Of a DNA stretch of 64,000 nucleotides, positions 58,073 to 64,000 are shown piece after piece (the stretch's first letter is position 1; every line of letters begins with the position of its first letter). The position numbers were made by a program, and so were the translations under genes. This DNA is from Mesobacillus zeae (GTDB taxonomy: Bacteria; Bacillota; Bacilli; Bacillales; Cytobacillaceae), in the NCBI RefSeq assembly GCF_003570705.1, contig NZ_QWVT01000012.1:17869-81868 (forward strand). Reading direction: 5' to 3'. The notes below the pieces were generated by a model. That model saw only the letters and a list, made by a program, of their open reading frames with translations, was not told the origin of the DNA and ran no database searches.

Positions 58073-58088
58073 TGTGATTTACCACACA
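58073..58088 (+). promoter_or_regulatory. candidate Fnr/Crp box
   Basis: TGTGATTTACCACACA fits TGTGA-N6-TCACA at 9 of 10 fixed positions, about 150 bp before the Crp/Fnr-type gene, possibly for autoregulation. Confidence 0.4.
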
Positions 58089-58111
58089 ATATCCCCTTTT
58101 AAGCTGTGGTA

Positions 58112-58150
58112 TGGTTTTACCATTGATAATTATTATCAATGGTAAAACCA
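58112..58150. promoter_or_regulatory. Fur box inside a 39-bp perfect palindrome
   Basis: Arms TGGTTTTACCATTGATAA and TTATCAATGGTAAAACCA (18 bp each, exact) around TTA. The middle 15 bp (58124-58138), TGATAATTATTATCA, is an exact 7-1-7 Bacillus Fur box. Placed 88 bp before the Crp/Fnr-type gene. The long outer arms are not needed for Fur and could also form an RNA hairpin. Confidence 0.75.
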
Positions 58151-58237
58151 GCGGCGGGAGGCTGTTACATCAACCACCTCTGTAGGTAATTGTGTTGTTG
58201 AAAAATAAAAACAAATAATTTTTTATGAGGTGATCGT

Positions 58238-58957
58238 ATGAAGGAACATAATTGTAACCATGATACTCATAAAATTAAAGAGCCTTGTCCAAAAAATGTC
58301 CCCATATTTGGGGGACTATCTAATGAAGAAATCCTCAAAGTTTCTAAAATGACAAGGCATATCCAATACAAAAAGGGACAAATGCTTCTGCACGAGGGAG
58401 AGAAGTCAGATAAATTATTTATTGTAAGGAAAGGACAAGTAAAAGTATCTAAATTTACAATGAATGGGAAAGAGCAGATTTTATATATTTTAACAAGCGG
58501 TGAATTTTTTGGAGAACTGCATCTTTTTAATAGTGATGAATTCAATAATTTTAGTGTTTATGCTATTGAAGATACAGAGATTTGCCTATTAACTAAAAAT
58601 GATCTTGATTATATAATGAAGGAAAATCCAGAAATTTCATTAAAGATTTTAAAAGCTGTGATAAAACGGTTGGCACATACAGAAAACTTGGCACAGACCT
58701 TAGCAACTAAAGATCCTGAAGTAAGAATTGCACATCTGATTTTGGAATTCTGCCAAAAGTTTGGAAAAGAGAAAGATGAGGGAATTCTTATTGAATTACC
58801 CATTACACGAGAAGAAGTGGCAAGTTATGTAGGTGTTACAAGGGAAAGGATAAGCCGAAAATTTAGTAAGTTTGAGAATTTAGGTCTAATATCTTTATCT
58901 GGTAATAAACAGCTTTTTGTTAGAAATCAGTTAGCTTTAAGAGAATATATACAGTAG
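58238..58957 (+). CDS. Crp/Fnr-family transcriptional regulator
   Basis: 239 residues. N-terminal cyclic-nucleotide-like effector domain (about 25-145; GQMLLHEGEKSDKLFIVRKGQVKV, SGEFFGELHLF) and C-terminal winged helix (ITREEVASYVGVTRERISRKFSKFE, the Fnr recognition helix type). Cys residues in the N-terminal tail (HNCNHD, EPCPKN) might ligate a haem or Fe-S cofactor, but a full four-Cys set is not seen. It likely controls the flavodiiron operon just upstream in answer to O2, NO or iron. Confidence 0.9.
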   Translation: MKEHNCNHDTHKIKEPCPKNVPIFGGLSNEEILKVSKMTRHIQYKKGQMLLHEGEKSDKLFIVRKGQVKVSKFTMNGKEQILYILTSGEFFGELHLFNSDEFNNFSVYAIEDTEICLLTKNDLDYIMKENPEISLKILKAVIKRLAHTENLAQTLATKDPEVRIAHLILEFCQKFGKEKDEGILIELPITREEVASYVGVTRERISRKFSKFENLGLISLSGNKQLFVRNQLALREYIQ

Positions 58958-59037
58958 GCCCTAAAATAAGAACGTTGTGTACTTTTGAAGTGTTTTGCAA
59001 TGCTTTTTTTATCAAAAAGAAGTGGAGGATATGTATC

Positions 59038-59060
59038 AATATCGTGATTCGATATTTTTT
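59038..59060 (+). terminator. terminator after the Crp/Fnr gene
   Basis: Stem AATATCG / CGATATT with TGATT loop and T tail. Confidence 0.65.
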
Positions 59061-59080
59061 CTTATTGTTACTTTCAAAGA

Positions 59081-59107
59081 AAACCGCATCATGAATAGAG
59101 GCGGTTT
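59081..59107. terminator. second hairpin, AAACCGC/GCGGTTT
   Basis: Stem AAACCGC / GCGGTTT around ATCATGAATAGAG. No other feature is seen in 59108-59346. Confidence 0.45.
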
Positions 59108-59346
59108 ATTCTTAAATAAAGCGGATGGTTATACGGAGTTTTTGAAAACTCGGGTATGATTTTTCCGTGCTTCTTGTCTCCCATAGCCCACTAGTTACTT
59201 CTTAAATAATAGTTTTTGGAGTCCTCAAGGTTTAATTGAACAATAGGAATTTCACTACCTGCCAAAATTGAAACCTTCTCAACCTAAAAAGAAAAGAAAG
59301 ACAGATTTGTTTTCTAGCATATGTTGATCATAGGAGGGGAAACAAA

Positions 59347-60228
59347 ATGAAGAAATTAAAATATTGGGGAGCGGCTGCGGTAATTGGGTTGCTGATTGGT
59401 GTAGTATCTCGGTGGGCAACAACCGAGATGAAAGACCGAAAGGACTCGCTGAACAAACCTGATGCGTTTATGTACAAGGATAACGGCATACTTTATTGGT
59501 TCGAACTAACAAGCCGAAGAGGAAAAGTGGAAGGCCAACTTCATCAACAGAAAATCATAGAAGAAATCGGGGAAGTACCGTTTATTAAAGAAAAAAAGTA
59601 CCCTTTGAATGGGGACACAACGGAAAAAGGATATGAATTTAAGGTAAATAGTGGTGGGAAAATGATGACGTTTGACGCTTGGTTTTCTGGGGGGAATCTT
59701 TTAGTACAAGAACAAGGGAAGAAAGACAACAAATTATTCAGAGCTGTTGACCAAGAAGAACTCGATCAATATGTAAAAGCGATACAACAAGAGTTGGAAA
59801 GTGCCATCTATCATTCGGAAGAAAAAGAAAAAAGCCGTATAAGAAAATTTTTCTCTGAGCTTGATAGTGTTTACGGATATCTTTACTTCGAGGAGAACGA
59901 GCCGTTCCAGCTGTTCCTAACAGTTGATGAGTCTACTCTCGAAGGCGACGTCTCAGGTTCTCTACTTATGATGACTGACACGGGGGATAAAAACAAACCG
60001 TACGAAGAAACCAAATATGAGGTGGTCGGAATAACAGACGGACTTATGTTGGAGTTATTCACCACCGTGGACGGAAGGAAAACCAAGGTGAAAGGGAATT
60101 TTCATGGGGATGCAACTGAATTTGACCTGTCGTTTTGGACGACTGACCAAAAACTGCCGTTTCATGCTGTAACGGAAGAAGAATTTAAACAGAGTTATGA
60201 GGAATTTAAAACGAAGGCACAAAAATAG
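59347..60228 (+). CDS. membrane-anchored extracytoplasmic protein, unknown function
   Basis: 293 residues. An N-terminal membrane helix (YWGAAAVIGLLIGVVSRW, about 6-24) without a clear cleavage site is followed by a hydrophilic beta-rich domain outside the cell. Repeated phrases (GKVEGQLHQQ, STLEGDVSGS, KVKGNFHGD) suggest a repeated beta-sandwich or lipocalin-like build. I do not recognise the family. AGGAGGGG precedes the ATG. Transcribed alone. Confidence 0.75.
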   Translation: MKKLKYWGAAAVIGLLIGVVSRWATTEMKDRKDSLNKPDAFMYKDNGILYWFELTSRRGKVEGQLHQQKIIEEIGEVPFIKEKKYPLNGDTTEKGYEFKVNSGGKMMTFDAWFSGGNLLVQEQGKKDNKLFRAVDQEELDQYVKAIQQELESAIYHSEEKEKSRIRKFFSELDSVYGYLYFEENEPFQLFLTVDESTLEGDVSGSLLMMTDTGDKNKPYEETKYEVVGITDGLMLELFTTVDGRKTKVKGNFHGDATEFDLSFWTTDQKLPFHAVTEEEFKQSYEEFKTKAQK

Positions 60229-60470
60229 ACAATGACAAACAAAATGAAGTCGTTCGACACTTTATTTTAATCGACTACAAGCCAATATATGATCTATTTA
60301 CAAAGAAAGGAATGATTTAATTAATCATTTCTGAGTTTGTCTGAGAAATCCATTAACGGATTTCTTTTTGGAATGGGCTGACGTTATTGATTATTTACGT
60401 CTCAATATCGCAAATCTGGACAAGCAAAAATATTTCTCTCTTTCTATAATTTACGTTAGGGGGAGAAGCA

Positions 60471-61709
60471 ATGCATCTATTGCATCTATTAATGAAAAAG
60501 GATTCATTTAAAGTTTATATTTATACATGCTTTTTTTCAGAGTTATTTTTTGCGTTTATATTCACTGTGAATTTGTTATATCATGTCAAAATAGTGAAGC
60601 TTGATTCACTGCAACTTGTATTAGTTGGAAGTGTCTTGGAGTTAGTAGTTTTCCTTTTTGAAATTCCCACGGGACTGGTTTCGGATGTGAAAAGCCGGAA
60701 GCTTTCAGTCATCATTGGTTACTTTTTAATTGGAACTGGTTTTTTAATTGAAGGAAGTTTTCCGTATTTTGCAGCTGTTATATTGTCCCAGGTGGCATGG
60801 GGAATCGGATATACATTTACTAGTGGTGCTCATCAAGCTTGGATTGCCGATGAGATTGGAGAAGAGCGAGCTTCATTAGCATTAGTCAGTGGTGCGAAGG
60901 CTGGTAATTTTGGCAAAGTCATAGCGATTCCTTTAAGTATTTTGACAGGTTATTTCATGATTAGTCTCCCAATTATAATCGGGGGAATATGCATGAATGC
61001 ATTAGCCATTTTTTTAATATTCTTTATGAAAGAGGAGAATTTTCAACCAGCCGCTAAGGGAGAAGCATCATCAAGGAAGATCATGCAGAGTAATATTAAG
61101 GGAATTGTCCATTATACCAAGGCTAGTTCTTTAATGCGGCTTCTTTTCCTTATTGCATTGATTTTTGGATTATATAGTGAAGGTTTCGATCGTTTGTGGA
61201 TTTCCCACTTCATGGAGGAAACTCATCTATCTTCATTGACAGAGGGAAACTTAGTAGCAATCATGGGAGGCATTCAATTTGTCGTGGTGCTTTTTTCTTT
61301 TGCAGCACTCTATTTTATTAGTCGAAGTTCCCTACATCAGCAGCTCAGGCGTATTTATGTAGCCTTGTTTATCGGAAGTTTCCTTATTATCACTTCATTA
61401 ATAGGTTTTGCTTTATCTCATCATATCATCGGTTTGTTGGCTTTTTATATTATCATTCAAGTTTCGAGATCGGTCATGTCTCCATTAGAGGATATTTGGC
61501 TGAATAAAATTATCCCAGATTCCTCCACACGCGCTACGTTTTTTTCAGTAAAAGGTCAAGTAGATGCCATTGGTCAGATAAGTGGTGGGCCCGTGATTGG
61601 TCTGATTGCATCCTCCTATACGATCAAAACAGCCATTACAGCGAGTGCGATTCTTTTAACGCCTGTTCTTTTCTTATATATTCTCATCTTGAAAAAATTT
61701 CGAGGGTGA
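60471..61709 (+). CDS. MFS transporter
   Basis: 412 residues, 12 predicted membrane helices. FEIPTGLVSDVKSRKLSVIIG is the MFS loop 2-3 motif, and GAHQAWIADEIGEERAS continues the pattern of the group often annotated as YxaM/macrolide-like MFS exporters. GGGGGAG lies before the ATG. Convergent with the AraC-type gene, sharing a terminator that includes its stop codon. Substrate unknown. Confidence 0.88.
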   Translation: MHLLHLLMKKDSFKVYIYTCFFSELFFAFIFTVNLLYHVKIVKLDSLQLVLVGSVLELVVFLFEIPTGLVSDVKSRKLSVIIGYFLIGTGFLIEGSFPYFAAVILSQVAWGIGYTFTSGAHQAWIADEIGEERASLALVSGAKAGNFGKVIAIPLSILTGYFMISLPIIIGGICMNALAIFLIFFMKEENFQPAAKGEASSRKIMQSNIKGIVHYTKASSLMRLLFLIALIFGLYSEGFDRLWISHFMEETHLSSLTEGNLVAIMGGIQFVVVLFSFAALYFISRSSLHQQLRRIYVALFIGSFLIITSLIGFALSHHIIGLLAFYIIIQVSRSVMSPLEDIWLNKIIPDSSTRATFFSVKGQVDAIGQISGGPVIGLIASSYTIKTAITASAILLTPVLFLYILILKKFRG

Positions 61710-61728
61710 TGCTTTCACCCTCTTTCTT
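61702..61728. terminator. shared terminator between MFS and araC-type genes
   Basis: Perfect stem GAGGGTGA / TCACCCTC that includes the MFS stop codon; the opposite gene ends inside it. T-rich on one side and A-rich on the other. Confidence 0.85.
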
Positions 61729-62635
61729 TTATTGGAATGTGGATTTCCATAAATATTTTTTCAAAATCCCAGTAATGGCAGTGTTCGTCATAGTATTCAA
61801 AGTCAAAACATGCTTCGTCCACTTCGTATGATGATTGGGGGAACCAATCCTCCAGGATATATCTCCAAGTCCCTTCAATGGAATAAGCGAATTGGTCGAC
61901 CTCAACAAGTGGGGTTCTAAATACGGCATAGGTAGCATCAGGAATCTGAAAGGTGGTCAATCCTTCAGGAAGGGAAATGTCTCCGTCATAGTCTACAGCA
62001 AACAAATAGTTGAATTTGCCTTCATCATGGGCGCTGCTCAAATTGATACAATATTCCCCGTGTTTTTTCGGAGATAATGATTTATAGAGAAATCTTTCAA
62101 CGGATCCATCTGTTAATCCCTCTTGCTTCCAATAGGCTGGTGCATCTCTTGTATAAATGACGTTTTCCCTATTAAATTCAAATAGTTTACCAGCAACGGA
62201 AAAGGCACGTCTTTTCATAATCTTTGGCTGCATGACAATGCCACCAGTACTTTTTTGATGAAGGCTCATTAAATCTAATTTTTGTGGCAACGATTTTGGA
62301 CAATGCTGCTTATACAGGCTGGGTGGGCTTCCAAAACATTTCTTAAAGGCTTTTGTGAAACCAGAATGCGTTTCGAACCCGTAATCCAGAGCAATTGGAA
62401 GAATCTTTTTGCCGTTCACTAATTCATGCAAAGCAAACTGGAGTTTTCTTTTTAAGACATAATCCATCACGGTATAACCGGTATGCTTATAAAAAATTCT
62501 GGAAAAGTGATAGGGGGAATACCCAACCAATTTTGCCAGTTTCTCAGAATCCATTTCATCTTTGATATGTTCCTCTATGTAATCAATTACTTTCTGCAGT
62601 AAAACGATTTGCTGGATTGGACTCACCACTTCCAT
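61715..62635 (-). CDS. AraC-family regulator with GyrI-like effector domain
   Basis: 306 residues. N-terminal double helix-turn-helix (SEKLAKLVGYSPYHFSRIFYK, then LPIALDYGFETHSGFTKAFKK) and a C-terminal GyrI-like ligand domain (about 150-300, ending DFEKIFMEIHIPIKERG). The architecture is that of Rob/SoxS-like multidrug regulators. It probably controls the convergent MFS pump at 60471 or the lost ABC genes upstream. Confidence 0.92.
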   Translation of the reverse strand: MEVVSPIQQIVLLQKVIDYIEEHIKDEMDSEKLAKLVGYSPYHFSRIFYKHTGYTVMDYVLKRKLQFALHELVNGKKILPIALDYGFETHSGFTKAFKKCFGSPPSLYKQHCPKSLPQKLDLMSLHQKSTGGIVMQPKIMKRRAFSVAGKLFEFNRENVIYTRDAPAYWKQEGLTDGSVERFLYKSLSPKKHGEYCINLSSAHDEGKFNYLFAVDYDGDISLPEGLTTFQIPDATYAVFRTPLVEVDQFAYSIEGTWRYILEDWFPQSSYEVDEACFDFEYYDEHCHYWDFEKIFMEIHIPIKERG

Positions 62636-62744
62636 CTCATTTATTGTGTCAGTTGCATGTAGGACACAAAAATCTTACTCCAGAATTCATTATCCAAAAC
62701 ATAATAACACACGATTAACAATAATGGTAAAATTATACTAAGGT

Positions 62745-62926
62745 GGTATAAGTACAAAAATTACGCTGCCTCTTTAGGATTGCTGCCCATCTCCTATGCG
62801 GCGACGTCCTTGTTCTTAAATCTTTATGTTGAAATCCAGCATATCATGGTCTGTTGGTTCAGCTACACTATTCTGCATTGTCGCATCATTGTTTATGAAT
62901 AAGCAGCTTCGTTCTTTTCACTAGCG
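62745..62926 (+). pseudogene. membrane-protein C-terminal remnant (probable ABC permease)
   Basis: KNYAASLGLLPISYAATSLFLNLYVEIQHI reads in two frames joined by a shift near 62850, continuing SATLFCIVASLFMNKQLRSF to a stop (split here: first part GLLPISYAATSLFLNLY). Two hydrophobic stretches ending in basic residues, just before an ABC ATPase start, suggest the last helices of a permease. Identity of the family is not certain. Confidence 0.4.
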
Positions 62927-62945
62927 AGATAAGGGATGTGTAAAA

Positions 62946-63050
62946 ATGGACACAATCATAGAATTACAGAATGTAACCAAAACATTCAAAAACAAATCCG
63001 TCCTGGAGAGGGTGTCCCTCTCGATTCCATTTAACCAGGTTACGGCTCGT
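62946..63050 (+). pseudogene. ABC transporter ATP-binding protein, N-terminal remnant
   Basis: The first 35 residues, ELQNVTKTFKNKSVLERVSL and SIPFNQV, are the typical start of an ABC ATPase. The frame runs into unrelated sequence where the Walker A glycines should follow. Only a stub is left, so it is non-functional. Confidence 0.75.
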
Positions 63051-63138
63051 TTACGTCGTTCGTGCTGTTTTTTGTGATGGGCTGGGTCCGATAATTATTT
63101 TACACGCGGAGGACGAAGGACAAAAACAAATTACCATT

Positions 63139-63624
63139 ATGCATGCCAAAAATAAAAGAGCGTATTACCTCGCACTCGTGATAAATTGTGCCTTGGCCGG
63201 TCTGATCCTGAGCATGGCAGCTGTGGCTTACCCTATCGTTTTTCATGCCTTTACGCCTATGTTACATACCGTCCATATTGTGATCGGGTTTTTGGCTCAT
63301 TTTAGTCTTGCCATCCTTTCAATTGCGCTGTCCTTATTTTTCACGAGGGAGCTCGTAAAAAGCAATGCAACTCGTGGTGGGGCGTTATCAGTATTCTTTA
63401 TTGTTTCCTTAGTTATAGCAGTGACGAAAGCAGAGATTCTAAAAATAAAGCTATTAAACTGGCTTCTGCCGCCACTGCATTACTCCCTGGAAATCATGAG
63501 TGTTGGCGATCAGATTACCTCCATCCCTGCACAAGTTTACAGGCAGTTTGGCTGGTTCTTTATCTACAGCTTAATTTTGATTGCGATATTTATAGCCGTC
63601 GTCCAAAAAAGGCGGATACGCTAA
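63139..63624 (+). CDS. four-helix membrane protein, unknown
   Basis: 161 residues with four predicted membrane helices (ALVINCALAGLILSMAAVAY; HIVIGFLAHFSLAILSIAL; GALSVFFIVSLVIAV; WFFIYSLILIAIFIAVV). No known family recognised. The frame stays open upstream to about 63042 and joins the end of the ABC stub, so the original protein may have been longer and lost its N-terminus in the same deletion. A GGAGGACG lies 30 bp upstream, too far for this ATG. Confidence 0.55.
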   Translation: MHAKNKRAYYLALVINCALAGLILSMAAVAYPIVFHAFTPMLHTVHIVIGFLAHFSLAILSIALSLFFTRELVKSNATRGGALSVFFIVSLVIAVTKAEILKIKLLNWLLPPLHYSLEIMSVGDQITSIPAQVYRQFGWFFIYSLILIAIFIAVVQKRRIR

Positions 63625-63681
63625 ATTGGGAACAGCGATGGAAATCTATTCAGTTAACATTCAGAAAAAGGAGGTATTAAC

Positions 63682-63978
63682 ATAAATAAATATATCTGTA
63701 TTTTTGCGGTACTATTCTTGATTACCTTAGAGTTATCTGGTTGCAGCCTAGAATCAGCTGAAGATGTAATGCCTATCGACCAAATTAGTGATGAAAAGGT
63801 TATAGAGGGCTTTGTTAAAAAAAATAAAGGAGGAAACTACTTAATTATTTGTGATCCTAATTTAAATTTAGAAAACATAATGAATTTATCGATACAAGAA
63901 TTAATAGATAAGTATAGTGAAGTATATATATTTTCGACTAATAAAGAAGAGTACAGAAGACTATTAAAGAGAGCGTAA
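63682..63978 (+). CDS. small lipoprotein, unusual ATA start
   Basis: About 98 residues. KYICIFAVLFLITLELSGCS is a lipoprotein signal peptide with lipobox L-S-G-C, followed by a short acidic domain. The AAGGAGG at 63668-63674 stands 7 bp before ATA (63682); the signal peptide only reads complete from there. The first ordinary start, TTG at 63718, would cut the signal peptide in half. An ATG-to-ATA change, or use of ATA/ATT, is likely. Function unknown. Confidence 0.6.
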   Translation: MNKYICIFAVLFLITLELSGCSLESAEDVMPIDQISDEKVIEGFVKKNKGGNYLIICDPNLNLENIMNLSIQELIDKYSEVYIFSTNKEEYRRLLKRA

Positions 63979-64000
63979 AATATCTTGTGTAAATGAAAAA

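Noticed and set aside
59081..59107. AAACCGCATCAT...GCGGTTT resembles the inverted repeats at SCC ends and loosely the repeat R series.
   Set aside because: It lacks the GAACCGTAYCATAAG core and fits an ordinary stem-loop between genes. The similarity is about 11 bases and could be chance.

Overview
The window is a stretch of a Bacillaceae chromosome (a low-GC, endospore-forming, aerobic Firmicute, close to Bacillus/Mesobacillus-type genera; I cannot name the species). The evidence is the conserved origin-flanking gene order rsmG-noc-soj-spo0J, a yyaC sporulation gene, and the yyaE-ychF-rpsF-ssb-rpsR, yybS-gdpP-rplI-dnaC-purA and walRKHIJ-htrC-rlmH blocks. The + strand runs away from oriC, and nearly all core genes lie on it.

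Region 1 (1-28078) is the core block: chromosome segregation (noc, soj, spo0J, with three perfect parS sites at 2905, 9968 and 21999), a DUF554 membrane protein, yyaC, an MscS channel, a frameshifted molybdopterin oxidoreductase (yyaE), ychF, the S6-SSB-S18 operon, the cyclic-di-AMP phosphodiesterase GdpP, L9, replicative helicase, PurA, three tRNAs (Lys, Glu, Phe), an M23 endopeptidase behind a WalR box, the complete Wal cell-wall regulon operon, an HtrA-type protease, and rlmH. A cluster of DnaA boxes lies just before and inside the small gene upstream of rlmH.

Region 2 (28079 to about 55030) is visibly AT-richer and accessory. It is the most interesting part. The last codons of rlmH (Gly-Glu-Pro-Tyr-His-Lys-stop) are copied again and again downstream, at 30527, 33675, 40802, 42055 (degenerate), 47745, 52911 and 54986. 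The fuller copies are framed by the inverted arms AACCTCATTTA / TAAATGAGGTT. This is the architecture of staphylococcal SCC (SCCmec) attachment sites, which sit at the same place in rlmH. The repeats divide the island into cassette-sized modules: (a) GyrI-like protein, unknown protein and YafY/WYL regulator; (b) lactate permease plus a broken lactate dehydrogenase; (c) brnQ, helD, a PEP-mutase-family enzyme and an adaA-alkA-ogt alkylation-repair operon; (d) decayed gntP/gntR/aldolase remnants; (e) TetR-regulated MFS pump plus MacB/FtsX-type ABC exporter; (f) nucleoside module GntR-deoD-MFS; (g) an RlmI-like methyltransferase. No Ccr-type or other recombinase is visible in the window.

Region 3 (55031-64000) is also AT-rich. 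It holds a flavodiiron protein, a frameshifted FAD reductase and rubredoxin (an O2/NO-reducing chain), then a Crp/Fnr-type regulator with a perfect 7-1-7 Fur box buried in a 39-bp palindrome. After these come a membrane-anchored unknown, an MFS pump, an AraC/GyrI regulator, ABC-transporter debris, a small membrane protein and a lipoprotein with a non-ATG start. Several genes are broken by a single base (yyaE, ldh, the FAD reductase, the aldolase remnant); whether each is real or a sequencing error cannot be decided from the sequence alone.
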